Assembly: GCA_040772305.1 (NCBI GenBank)
Contig: JAXGYK010000002.1
Span: 372,001 to 436,000 of the forward strand
Length of the DNA stretch: 64,000 bases
Origin: Mesolinea sp040772305
GTDB taxonomy: Bacteria > Chloroflexota > Anaerolineae > Anaerolineales > Anaerolineaceae
Direction: 5' to 3'
Of this stretch, positions 1 to 7,797 are shown piece by piece; position 1 is the stretch's first letter, and every line of letters starts with the position of its first letter. The position numbers and the translations under genes were made by a program. Under the pieces are notes generated by a model, which was not told the DNA's origin, ran no database searches, and was given only the letters and a program-made list of their open reading frames with translations.

Positions 1-1428
1 GAAGAACTATTCCGGGCGACAGATAGCCAAGTTAGTGCGGGAGAACATCCACTACATGTGGTTGAGTGGCGGGAACCAGCCAGACTTCCGTACGATCAAC
101 CGATTTCGCAGTGAACGCCTGAAGGGCAAGATCCAGGGAGTGTTCACGGAAGTGCTGGAACAGCTGATTGAGGGTGGATACGTCAAACTGGAACACTACT
201 TTGTGGATGGCACCAAGATAGAAGCCAATGCCAACCAATACAGTTTTGTTTGGAAGAAAAGCACCCACAATCGGCGAAAGGTGTTGGAACAAAAAGTGAG
301 CGAGTTGTTTGAAAAGATAGACAAACTGCAAGCTGAGGAAGACGCGGACTATGGGGATGAAGATCTGGAAGAAATGGGGGGAGGAAAAGGGATCGACAGT
401 GAAGCGTTGGAGCGACTTGCCAAGCGGCTGGATCAGATACTGGCAGATAATCCTGAGGCAAAGGAAACTCGGGAAGTCAAAAAAGCAAAGAAGCAGATTG
501 ACGAGGAGCTGTTGCCCAGACTAATCAAGTATGAACAGTATGAAGGTATGCTGGGAGATCGCAACTCTTGTTCCAAGACGGATGCGGACGCGACCTTCAT
601 GCAAATGAAAGAAGATCACATGCGCAACCGCAGTCTGAAAGCGGGATACAACGTACAGGTGGGGACAGAAGGGCAATACATAGTTGGTTTCAGCGTGCAT
701 CAGAACGCGGCAGACAACGTCACCTTACGTGCCCATCTGGAACAACTGAGAAACAACTTGAAACAACTGCCCAAGATCTGGGTGGCGGATGCTGGCTATG
801 GCAATGAAGAGAACTATCGCTTATTGGAAGGTGAGAAGGTGGAAGCCTATCTGAAGTATCCTGGTTTCGATCGGGAGAAGCAAAAAAGGGCTAAGTTGAG
901 TGAGAAAGAAAAGTATCAGTCCAGCCAGTTCAAACTACAACCAGATGAAGATATATATGTCTGTCCCCAGGGAAAGCCGCTGTGTTTTGAACGCGAGGTT
1001 GAGGAAATCAGTGCCACGGGATATCGCAGTGTGAAGCGGGAGTATCGTTGTGGGGAATGCGAGGGCTGTGTTGCCAGGGCGGTCTGCAGTCCCAAGTCAA
1101 GACATGGTCGAACACTAAGTATTGGTCCGGAATTAGTGCGTTTACGAGGAATAGCCTTCAAGAAACTCACCAGTGAGCTTGGGGAGAAACTGAGAAAGCG
1201 GAGATTAGCGGAAGTTGAATCCGTTTTTGGCTTGCTGAAACAGAACGGCGGGTTTAGAAGGTTCCACCTGAGAGGTCTTGAGAAGGTTGAAGTTGAGTGG
1301 GGAATTCTGAGTATGGCACACAATCTGAAAAAGTTGGCTGTTGCATAGTTCCCTTCCTTTTTTAATTTTGCTTCCCTACCAATTCGAGATAATAAGAGGC
1401 TGATCCAACTTGCTTTTGGGTCAGCCTC
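1..1428 (+). mobile_element. IS-A, copy 1 (IS1182-type), left end outside the window
   Basis: This is the 3' part of an insertion sequence whose full copy lies inverted at 45884-47594. Base 1 corresponds to base 47311 of that copy, so 283 bp are missing at the window edge. The right end is the 16-bp terminal repeat CTTTTGGGTCAGCCTC at 1413-1428. The segments I compared directly are identical between copies, and the lengths match exactly. Just inside the end, GAGGCTGA near 1397 can pair with TCAGCCTC to form a foldback end. The element cuts off the tail of a probable penicillin-binding protein gene that resumes at 1429. Confidence 0.9.
2..1348 (+). CDS. IS1182-type transposase, 5' end outside the window
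   Basis: This is a DDE transposase of the IS1182 kind. The reading frame is open from base 2 (KNYSGRQIAKL...), so the GTG at 35 is an internal Val codon and not the start. The full copy at 45964-47532 supplies about 74 further N-terminal residues. Candidate acidic catalytic residues sit in YFVDGTKIEANAN, in WVADAGYGNEENY and in EVESVFGLLKQNGGF. A cysteine cluster (CPQGK...YRCGECEGC...C) precedes the last one. The protein sequence agrees with the full copy throughout, so the gene is probably functional and recently transposed. Confidence 0.92.
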   Translation, partial: KNYSGRQIAKLVRENIHYMWLSGGNQPDFRTINRFRSERLKGKIQGVFTEVLEQLIEGGYVKLEHYFVDGTKIEANANQYSFVWKKSTHNRRKVLEQKVSELFEKIDKLQAEEDADYGDEDLEEMGGGKGIDSEALERLAKRLDQILADNPEAKETREVKKAKKQIDEELLPRLIKYEQYEGMLGDRNSCSKTDADATFMQMKEDHMRNRSLKAGYNVQVGTEGQYIVGFSVHQNAADNVTLRAHLEQLRNNLKQLPKIWVADAGYGNEENYRLLEGEKVEAYLKYPGFDREKQKRAKLSEKEKYQSSQFKLQPDEDIYVCPQGKPLCFEREVEEISATGYRSVKREYRCGECEGCVARAVCSPKSRHGRTLSIGPELVRLRGIAFKKLTSELGEKLRKRRLAEVESVFGLLKQNGGFRRFHLRGLEKVEVEWGILSMAHNLKKLAVA

Positions 1429-1625
1429 AATCTCTCTGGTACATCACTGGACAGGTACGCGACCAAACAGAAGAAGCCCGTGCCTGGTATATGGCTGGAA
1501 CAACAGCAGCCTGGACTGGAACACCACTTGCAGTTGTTGTCATATTAGAAGAAGCCAGCAGTCAGATGGCACAAGAGATTGGCTACCAAATGCTCACTGC
1601 CCCAACCAGCGGAAGTGTGGAATAA
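1429..1625 (+). pseudogene. C-terminal fragment, probable penicillin-binding protein transpeptidase
   Basis: About 65 codons remain after the IS-A end, ending at TAA 1623-1625. The peptide contains ARAWYMAGTTAAWTGTPLAV, then VVILEEASSQMAQEIGYQML. This resembles the last strands of PBP transpeptidase domains, which have a pattern like HAWFxGxxP..(L/I)AVVVxLE followed by an alpha helix. There is no start codon or ribosome-binding site outside the IS sequence. I infer that the IS severed a PBP gene whose larger part lies outside the window. The family call rests on a short stretch and is tentative. Confidence 0.45.
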
Positions 1626-1761
1626 ACAAAAATAGAAACCTGCTCAATTAGTTTCCAGTAAGACAGTATGAAAGATTACTGAAACAGAGTAGATGGCTAT
1701 TGGGTACAACCAACTGAATACAAGCGGTATCTTAAACATTTTCCAGATAGTACTCGTTTCT

Positions 1762-1780
1762 TATAATAGGCAACTATTAT
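1762..1780 (+). promoter_or_regulatory. TATAAT overlapping a 7+7 inverted repeat; candidate promoter/operator
   Basis: TATAAT at 1762-1767 overlaps the perfect inverted repeat ATAATAG-GCAA-CTATTAT (1763-1780). Two direct copies of TTTAAGCTTC follow at about 1783-1804. Before the IS481 insertion this would have lain roughly 100 bp upstream of the secG promoter. No −35 box is obvious. Confidence 0.3.
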
Positions 1781-1814
1781 CGTTTAAGCTTCAGTTTAAG
1801 CTTCCTTTTGTCAA

Positions 1815-1839
1815 GAAAGAAAAAGAAAGAAAAATGTTG
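1815..1839. repeat. 25-bp target-site duplication, left copy (IS481-type element)
   Basis: A purine-rich 25-bp sequence ending AAAATGTTG occurs exactly here and again at 2905-2929, directly abutting both ends of the IS. The perfect match is best read as a target duplication. It is longer than I would expect for the IS481 family, which usually duplicates about 4-15 bp. Confidence 0.8.
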
Positions 1840-2904
1840 TGTAGGATTGTCAAACATATTGGACAGTCTGAGATAAAAATTGAACAGGTGATAAGAACTT
1901 CAATGGACGCATCGGTATATGGTTAGAACGCTGATTGTGTCTTCTCAGTTGTCTTTTGAAATCCTCAAATGAATAGAACTTTGACTTGTTATAGAAACGT
2001 TTTTGATCCTCCTTATGGCTTCGTTCTACCTTCCCATTATGTCTGGGAGTATAGGGTCTGATGAACTTATGTCTTATCCCTTTGTCACGTAACACAATCT
2101 CAAACAAGCTAAGATCATGCGCGTTTTTGGTCCTTAGAAAGCGTTTAGTGAACTCAACTCCATTATCCGTTTGCACACATTCAAGCTCAATTCCTCTGCC
2201 CTTGAACCAGGCAATGGCGTGCTCAATAAAGATTGCTGAAGAGAATGTGTCTGCTGTCTGAAAGCCTTCCAGATATCTCAAACGACTATATTCATCAATT
2301 GCGGTGTATTGATAATATTGTTTCCACTTTTTATCGACGATACACGCTTTGGGGACTACTTTTACGTCGACTTGGATCCTCTGTCCGGGATATTGCATCT
2401 GTTCATAGGCTTGTGCCTGGTATCTTTTCTTTGTGTGCTTCTTTTGCCTGACCAATCCTTCCCGCTGCATCACTCGGTACAGACTGACATAATGGCGGCG
2501 ATAGCCTTGCTTTCTTAGTTTGAACCAAAGCTCATATAATCCCAGGTCTTTATTCCGTTCCTGATAGCGTCGGATCAAGGCGATCTCATCCTGGCTGTGT
2601 TGACGGGGATGATGCTCTGGCCTTCTCGATCGACAGGCCAGGGAACGAATATCTCCATCATAGCGCTTGAGCCAAAAATAGATATAGCTGCGGCTTTTGT
2701 TATATTTTCTGCTGGCTTTGCTCACCCCCTGATTGAGCGCATATTTGACCACTGAATGTCGGTATTTCATATCTTGTGTTATCTTATCCATAGCAGGTTA
2801 TGGTTTCTCCTCATTGTTTTGTTTCAGCGCAATAACAATAACGGATACTTCCATTCCCTGCTATTCTTTCTCACTCACTGTCCAATATGTACTGTAATCC
2901 TACA
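1840..2904 (-). mobile_element. IS481-type insertion sequence, complete
   Basis: The 1065-bp element is bounded by imperfect inverted repeats. The left end reads TGTAGGATTGTC..ACATATTGGACAGT, and the right end, on the other strand, reads TGTAGGATTACA..ACATATTGGACAGT. It carries one transposase gene and is flanked by the 25-bp direct repeats at 1815-1839 and 2905-2929. The right junction falls inside the −35 hexamer of the secG promoter, which the duplication rebuilds. Confidence 0.88.
1850..2791 (-). CDS. IS481-family DDE transposase
   Basis: The product has 313 residues. An N-terminal helix-turn-helix region (about 10-60, KYALNQGVSKASRKYNKSRS) is followed by an rve-type integrase core. The likely catalytic triad is the Asp in IQVDVK, the Asp in QTDNGVEF and the Glu in HNGKVERSH, which is the spacing typical of IS481. 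The ATG at 2791 begins MDKITQDMKYRHS. The frame is complete and undamaged and fills almost the whole element, so the copy is probably still able to move. Confidence 0.92.
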   Translation of the reverse strand: MDKITQDMKYRHSVVKYALNQGVSKASRKYNKSRSYIYFWLKRYDGDIRSLACRSRRPEHHPRQHSQDEIALIRRYQERNKDLGLYELWFKLRKQGYRRHYVSLYRVMQREGLVRQKKHTKKRYQAQAYEQMQYPGQRIQVDVKVVPKACIVDKKWKQYYQYTAIDEYSRLRYLEGFQTADTFSSAIFIEHAIAWFKGRGIELECVQTDNGVEFTKRFLRTKNAHDLSLFEIVLRDKGIRHKFIRPYTPRHNGKVERSHKEDQKRFYNKSKFYSFEDFKRQLRRHNQRSNHIPMRPLKFLSPVQFLSQTVQYV

Positions 2905-2929
2905 GAAAGAAAAAGAAAGAAAAATGTTG
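2905..2929. repeat. 25-bp target-site duplication, right copy
   Basis: This is the exact repeat of 1815-1839. Its last bases, TTG (2927-2929), form the first half of the secG −35 hexamer TTGACT. Confidence 0.8.
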
Positions 2930-2954
2930 ACTGTGCTGCTGCATCGGTTATAAT
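2927..2954 (+). promoter_or_regulatory. Promoter of secG
   Basis: TTGACT (2927-2932) and TATAAT (2949-2954) are separated by 16 bp, a near-consensus housekeeping promoter. The transcript would start near 2961, about 20 nt before the TTG start of secG, leaving room for GGAGG at 2972-2976. The IS481-type insertion splits the −35 box after TTG, but the duplicated target bases restore it. Confidence 0.75.
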
Positions 2955-2981
2955 CGTTCTGCTATCTTTCTGGAGGTTGAT

Positions 2982-3206
2982 TTGAACACCGCGTTAAATA
3001 TTGCTATTATTATTACCTCGATCGCCCTGATCGCGAGTATTCTTTTGCAGAGCAAAGGTGTGGGCATAGGCAGCCTTGCCGGCGGTGACGCTGGTGGGGT
3101 ATATACCCAGCGCCGTGGTATTGACAAAGTTCTTTTTTATGTGACGATTGCCCTTAGCACAGTATTCCTCGTATTGGCGCTGGTTTCGGTTCTCATTTCA
3201 GGTTAA
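2982..3206 (+). CDS. secG: Preprotein translocase subunit SecG
   Basis: This 74-residue protein has two membrane segments (about 4-22 and 49-72) joined by a loop carrying the family hallmark QSKGVGIGSLAGGD. SecG is the small accessory subunit of the SecYEG channel and helps SecA-driven export across the cytoplasmic membrane. The length is normal. The TTG start at 2982 is chosen because GGAGG lies six bases upstream and the product then starts directly with the first helix. The strong promoter just upstream was remade at an IS junction. Confidence 0.92.
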   Translation: MNTALNIAIIITSIALIASILLQSKGVGIGSLAGGDAGGVYTQRRGIDKVLFYVTIALSTVFLVLALVSVLISG

Positions 3207-3284
3207 GAGCTGTTTTTGCAGCCTTTTGCCCGGCTGGAGGATAAAGGTAACTCTTTAACGAAGGGGAGTTGTCTTTAATAAACT

Positions 3285-4976
3285 ATGAGAAAATTCCGCT
3301 GGCAGCTTCTTATCATTTTGGTCACTGGTCTGGTGGTAGGATTGTTGCTTTATTTTCAGCAAAGCTTCGTACCTGCTCCACAAACTATCAGCACGCCAAG
3401 CCCCGTAAGCGGCGGTATTTATACCGAAGCGATTATCGGCAGGCTGATGCGACTGAACCCCTTATTGTCTTTTCATAACCAGGCAGACCGGGATGTGAAC
3501 CGGCTGATCTTCAACAGTTTAATTCGCTTTGACGCCCATGGATTGCCTCAACCCGAATTAGCAGAGACATGGACCTATTCCGCTGATGGCAGCCGGTATA
3601 CCTTTTCTCTGCGGCCTGAGGTTTACTGGCATGACGGGGTTCGGCTTACCAGTCAGGACGTTGTATTCACTGTTTCGCTGCTGCAGAGCCAAAACGCTAC
3701 GATTCCGGAGGACCTACGCATTTTTTGGAGCGAAGTGCGTGTAAATGCGTTGGCAGATGATTTGGTTCAGTTTGCGCTTCCGGAAGCATTTGCGCCATTT
3801 TTGGATTACCTGAATTTTCAAATATTACCGGCGCATTTACTAGGTGATTTGAGCCTGGATGAGATGATCGATCATCCTTTTAATATTCATCCCATTGGGA
3901 CAGGGCCGTATAAGTTTGTTGAAGCAGAAGTAAAAAACGGACAGATTCTTGGCCTAACACTGGAAGCGAATGAAGGCTACTTTTTAGGTGCCCCCTTCAT
4001 TCCAGATCTAGTGATCCGATATTATGATGACGGAGATTCTGCTTTCAGAGCTTATCAGGCTGGTGAAGTTGATGGCGTATCAAGAATTGACCTGGATGTA
4101 TTGCCTGATGCTTTAGCACAGACGGATTTAAACCTGTACTCAATGCCTGAACCACGCTTGAACATGGTTTTTCTGAATCTAAAAAATATAGAAACACCCT
4201 TTTTTCAGGATTCCTTCGTGCGCAAGGCGCTGATGATGGCGGTAAACCGGCGTGCGATTATTGATCAGCAGCTGCAGGGACAGGCTGTGCTTGCGGAAGG
4301 GCCGATTATGCCCGGAAACTGGGCTTTTTATTCTGAGCAAGGCAGCTATTCCTTTGATCCGGAGGCTGCTCGCCAGTTACTGCTGAACCATGGAATGACC
4401 CAGGACGAGGATGGTTTAATGCATACGGCTGAAGGAATTGCATTGCAATTTGAGCTTTTGCATGTGGAAGGCGAGCTGGAAACAAAGATAGCGCAGTCGA
4501 TCCAGGAGAATTGGGCAGCGATTGGTGTACAGGTAGAGCTGCAAGGCTTAGCTTTTGATCAGCTTTTGGGGCGTTTGGCTGCACATGATTATGATGCAGC
4601 GTTTACGGAATTGGACCTAAGCGGAACCCCTGACCCTGATCCTTATCCTTTTTGGGGGCAGGCAATGATACAGTCTGGCCAAAATTATTCACAGTGGGAT
4701 GACCGTCAAGCATCGGAGTTTTTGGAACAGGCGCGTATCAACCCTGATCTCGCAGAGCGGACTCGTTTTTACAGAAATTTTCAGGCAATCTTCCATGAGC
4801 AATTGCCTTCGCTGCCACTTTTTTATCCCATTTATAATTATGCTGTAAAAGATTCTATCAATGATGTGCAAATTGGATTATTGTATGATCCATCGGATCG
4901 TTTTGAATCGATTCAAAAATGGTATATCCTTGTAGGGAATCAAGGTCTGCAAAATAATCCAAGCCCTACACCTTAG
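3285..4976 (+). CDS. ABC-type peptide/oligopeptide substrate-binding protein (family 5)
   Basis: The 563-residue protein has an N-terminal hydrophobic segment (about 6-24) that should anchor it outside the membrane. There is no lipobox cysteine. The SBP_bac_5 fold follows: a start like GGIYTEAIIGRLMRLNPLL, then WTYSADGSRYTFSLRPEVYWHDG near residue 100, typical of DppA/OppA-like proteins. Such proteins deliver peptides or other small solutes to an ABC permease. No permease or ATPase gene lies beside it, so the substrate and partner are unknown. It probably shares a transcript with secG and the adenosyltransferase gene 7 bp downstream. Confidence 0.88.
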   Translation: MRKFRWQLLIILVTGLVVGLLLYFQQSFVPAPQTISTPSPVSGGIYTEAIIGRLMRLNPLLSFHNQADRDVNRLIFNSLIRFDAHGLPQPELAETWTYSADGSRYTFSLRPEVYWHDGVRLTSQDVVFTVSLLQSQNATIPEDLRIFWSEVRVNALADDLVQFALPEAFAPFLDYLNFQILPAHLLGDLSLDEMIDHPFNIHPIGTGPYKFVEAEVKNGQILGLTLEANEGYFLGAPFIPDLVIRYYDDGDSAFRAYQAGEVDGVSRIDLDVLPDALAQTDLNLYSMPEPRLNMVFLNLKNIETPFFQDSFVRKALMMAVNRRAIIDQQLQGQAVLAEGPIMPGNWAFYSEQGSYSFDPEAARQLLLNHGMTQDEDGLMHTAEGIALQFELLHVEGELETKIAQSIQENWAAIGVQVELQGLAFDQLLGRLAAHDYDAAFTELDLSGTPDPDPYPFWGQAMIQSGQNYSQWDDRQASEFLEQARINPDLAERTRFYRNFQAIFHEQLPSLPLFYPIYNYAVKDSINDVQIGLLYDPSDRFESIQKWYILVGNQGLQNNPSPTP

Positions 4977-4983
4977 GACAGAC

Positions 4984-5502
4984 ATGGCACAACATAATCT
5001 TCCTGGTAATACCGATTTAATTGGACGTAGCGGCGTTAGTAAAGCTGATAAGCGTATTGAGGCTATTGGCGCGATTGACGAGGCAGCTGCTGCGATTGCT
5101 CATGCACGCGCAAACTTGCAGGATTCGGAGTTGAATGCCAAGTTGCGAGATTGTCAGGTAGAGCTATCGATGATCATGGGATATCTGGCGAGTACGGACG
5201 TCAACCGTTATGGCGGAACTGAAAAAAGGATGAGGATCCAGGAAGCTTTGGAGAGACTCCTGGGAACAATCGGCGAGCTGCAAAACAGAATACCCAGCCC
5301 AAAATCTTTTATTGTCCCGGGGGATGAGCCTGTTTCAGCTGCATTGGATCTTGCCCGTACGGTGGTTCGGCGAGCTGAACGGCGGGTAGTGGATCTGTAT
5401 ACAGAGCAAGGTACCGTAGATCCGCTGATTGCTGAGTACCTGAACAAGCTTTCCACTTTAGTTTATTTGATCGAACTTAGCGTTATCCTTCCTGAAGGCT
5501 AG
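4984..5502 (+). CDS. PduO-type cob(I)yrinic acid/cobalamin adenosyltransferase
   Basis: The 172-residue four-helix protein resembles PduO/MMAB enzymes, which transfer adenosyl from ATP to reduced corrinoid to make coenzyme B12. SKADKRIEAIGAIDEA and ARTVVRRAERRVVDL correspond to the conserved helices carrying the Asp and Arg residues that matter for ATP and cobalamin binding. The N-terminal ATP loop is degenerate: the usual TGDxGxT is replaced by GNTDLIGR, so activity is likely but not certain. The gene follows the binding-protein gene by 7 bp and ends 1 bp before DUF554. It indicates use of adenosylcobalamin, which matters for the B12-riboswitch-controlled reductase operon at 45.8-49.8 kb. 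Confidence 0.82.
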   Translation: MAQHNLPGNTDLIGRSGVSKADKRIEAIGAIDEAAAAIAHARANLQDSELNAKLRDCQVELSMIMGYLASTDVNRYGGTEKRMRIQEALERLLGTIGELQNRIPSPKSFIVPGDEPVSAALDLARTVVRRAERRVVDLYTEQGTVDPLIAEYLNKLSTLVYLIELSVILPEG

Positions 5503-5503
5503 G

Positions 5504-6220
5504 GTGATGGGAACCTTAATAAACGCTGCCGCTATTTTGGCGGGGGGATTAATTGGACTTTTCTTCGGTAAGAAGATCCCTGAGCGTTTGCGAAATACCA
5601 TTGTTTCTGGCCTGGGTCTGTTTACCTTGGCCTATGGGGTTTACATTTTTGCAAATACGCGCAATATTCTCATCCCGCTAAGCAGCCTGGTGATCGGAAC
5701 GATCATTGGCGAAGTGCTCCATATCGAAGAAGGCTTAGATGGTTTAGGGGAACGTTTGCGCCGCCGATTTGCATCCAGTGAGCAAGCCCAAGGGAAACGC
5801 AGCCTTTTTGTAGATGGATTCGTGACCACATCACTCCTTTTTTGTATTGGACCAATGGCCATTTTGGGTTCGATACAGGATGGGTTGAGCGGAAATTTTC
5901 AAATGCTTGCAATCAAATCCATTCTGGATGCGTTGGCTGCTTTGGCCTTCGCTTCCAGTTTGGGGACTGGAGTTCTGTTTTCTTCGGTTTTGGTTTTGGT
6001 TTATCAGGGAGCAATTACCCTTGCTGCCCGGTTGGCTGGCCGTGGTTTTGATGAAACCGTAGTTAGCGAGATGACAGCAGTGGGCGGGATTATTTTGGCA
6101 GGAATTGCCATCAGCAGCCTGCTAGGCATCAAAAAAATACGGACGGGTTCTTTTTTGCCTGCCCTTTTTGTTGCGGTGGCAATTGTGCTGGCTTTGCAAG
6201 GCCTCAAGATCAATTATTGA
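5504..6220 (+). CDS. DUF554 family membrane protein
   Basis: The 238-residue protein has about six or seven hydrophobic segments and the DUF554 signatures GTLINAAAILAGGLIGLFFG at the N-terminus and FVDGFVTTSLLFCIGPMAILGSIQDG in the middle. The function of the family is not established; it is sometimes described as a possible transport protein. GTG (5504) and ATG (5507) are adjacent possible starts. The ATG gives the standard family N-terminus MGTLIN. The gene is almost contiguous with the adenosyltransferase gene, so the two are probably co-transcribed. Confidence 0.88.
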   Translation: MMGTLINAAAILAGGLIGLFFGKKIPERLRNTIVSGLGLFTLAYGVYIFANTRNILIPLSSLVIGTIIGEVLHIEEGLDGLGERLRRRFASSEQAQGKRSLFVDGFVTTSLLFCIGPMAILGSIQDGLSGNFQMLAIKSILDALAALAFASSLGTGVLFSSVLVLVYQGAITLAARLAGRGFDETVVSEMTAVGGIILAGIAISSLLGIKKIRTGSFLPALFVAVAIVLALQGLKINY

Positions 6221-6231
6221 GCAAGAAAGTT

Positions 6232-6879
6232 CTATTTTCCCGCAAGTGCATCTTCAACAGTTTGGACCAAGGCATTTGAATACACCAGTTTTCCGTTAAC
6301 AACAAAACTGGGCGTTCCGCTCACGCCTAAACGACCCGCGTAGAGCATTCCTTTATTGATGTACGACAGGGTTGCTTCACTTGCCAAACATGTTCTGAAT
6401 TTATCCAGATCCAAACCTAGCGATTGCGCATAGGACTCTAAGTTTGCTGGTAGAAAAGCATTTGCCTGATTATAGCGACTAAAGAGTTCCTTTTGATATT
6501 GCCAAAATTTGTCTTGCTCAGCTGCACATGTAGCAGCCACCGCGGCGTCCATGGAATCGGCTGCCATAAAGGGAAAGTTAATAAAGGTGTAACGAACTTT
6601 ACCGGTTTCAACGTATTGGGAAAGAAAATCCGGTTCTTGGTTTATTGCAAAATCTGCGCAATGAGAACATCGATAGTCCGAGAAACCGAGCACATCCACA
6701 GGGGCGTTTGCCTTGCCTTGGACGAACTCGGAGCGGGGGGTAAAGGCATTAAGGCGTTGGACAAGCAAGAAGATGAGCACCAGTGCCAGGACGGCTCCCA
6801 AAGCAATCAGCAAGGTACGGCGTTGTTTTCTTTTTTGTTCCTTTACGAGGATCTCACGTTGTTGATTTTTTCGAGCCAT
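6232..6879 (-). CDS. DsbA-family thioredoxin-like protein, membrane-anchored
   Basis: The product has 215 residues. A basic cytoplasmic start (1-21) precedes one membrane segment (about 22-41) and an extracytoplasmic thioredoxin fold of the DsbA/BdbD type. The redox motif CSHC is at 71-74 and the cis-proline loop GTPSF is near residue 190. It probably forms or rearranges disulfides in exported proteins. The start is supported by AAAAGGAG upstream of ATG 6879. It is the most downstream gene of a long minus-strand run and ends convergently with DUF554. Confidence 0.9.
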   Translation of the reverse strand: MARKNQQREILVKEQKRKQRRTLLIALGAVLALVLIFLLVQRLNAFTPRSEFVQGKANAPVDVLGFSDYRCSHCADFAINQEPDFLSQYVETGKVRYTFINFPFMAADSMDAAVAATCAAEQDKFWQYQKELFSRYNQANAFLPANLESYAQSLGLDLDKFRTCLASEATLSYINKGMLYAGRLGVSGTPSFVVNGKLVYSNALVQTVEDALAGK

Positions 6880-6921
6880 AGCACTCCTTTTCAGGATGGC
6901 AAGATTTTGCCATCATTTTCT

Positions 6922-7797
6922 TCAAACGTCCAGGTCGGTTTCGATGCTCCGTTCGTAAACAGGAATTGTGGTACCTACTTGTTTAAAACCCAAGCGGGAA
7001 TACAAGTTGCGCGCAGCGGTATTGCTCTTTTGAGTATTGACACTCAGTGCCGAAGTGAGCCATTCTCCGGCATTTGAAATGATATCCTGCACCAGAAATG
7101 TTCCCAAGCCGAGGCCACGGGCTTTTGGCGTTACAGCCAGTCGGGCAAGATGCAAACCTTGGAAATTTGCGGTACACATTTGGTATCCCAGGATTTGAGT
7201 ATTCTTGGTAAGCACAGTAGCGTATTGAGCGATTTGGTAGATTATTTCAAGGTTGCTGGAATTAAGTTGCCAGGCGGGGCTAAAACTGCTTAAATCCAGT
7301 TCCAATACGGCCGGCAGATCAACTCGGCGCATCTGGCGTAACAACAAATCTTGCATAGGTTTCGGTGCGGGGCATTGGGGAAGCTCCAACTGCAGGCTGA
7401 TAATTTCGTCACAGGCACAAAAACCATTGGAACCAAGCAGTCGCGCGAACCAATCCTTGAATGACAGGGCGTAGAGTTGAGAAATACCTGCCTGTTTCAG
7501 ATCTTGCAGGGCGGTTTTAAAAAGTGCATTGAATGCTTTGGTATGTCCAAAACTACGGCGGCAATCGAAGAGCCGAACCCAGGCAGCTTTCTTGTTTTCA
7601 GGGTTTGTACTTAGAAGGGCTTGCAGACCCTCTTCATCTTCCAGGACATAGGCAAAAGGTTGTTTTAAGCGCTCGCTGGGCTGAATCCAATCCAGATGAC
7701 GGTGTGAATAGGTATCTTGCCAGGTAAGGCCCTCCAGGCTTGCTAGAGGAAATACGGAAGCAGGACAGATTCTAAGGCTCATTCCGTTCGTAGACAA
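6922..7797 (-). CDS. GNAT-family N-acetyltransferase
   Basis: The 291-residue protein has a C-terminal GNAT domain. LARLAVTPKARGLGLGTFLV is motif A with the acetyl-CoA pyrophosphate loop, followed by SALSVNTQKSNTAARNLYSRLGF, the typical motif B region. The N-terminal half may be a second, degenerate acyltransferase domain. The acceptor substrate cannot be deduced. The start overlaps the end of the upstream amidohydrolase gene by 26 bp, which indicates translational coupling. Confidence 0.85.
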   Translation of the reverse strand: MSTNGMSLRICPASVFPLASLEGLTWQDTYSHRHLDWIQPSERLKQPFAYVLEDEEGLQALLSTNPENKKAAWVRLFDCRRSFGHTKAFNALFKTALQDLKQAGISQLYALSFKDWFARLLGSNGFCACDEIISLQLELPQCPAPKPMQDLLLRQMRRVDLPAVLELDLSSFSPAWQLNSSNLEIIYQIAQYATVLTKNTQILGYQMCTANFQGLHLARLAVTPKARGLGLGTFLVQDIISNAGEWLTSALSVNTQKSNTAARNLYSRLGFKQVGTTIPVYERSIETDLDV

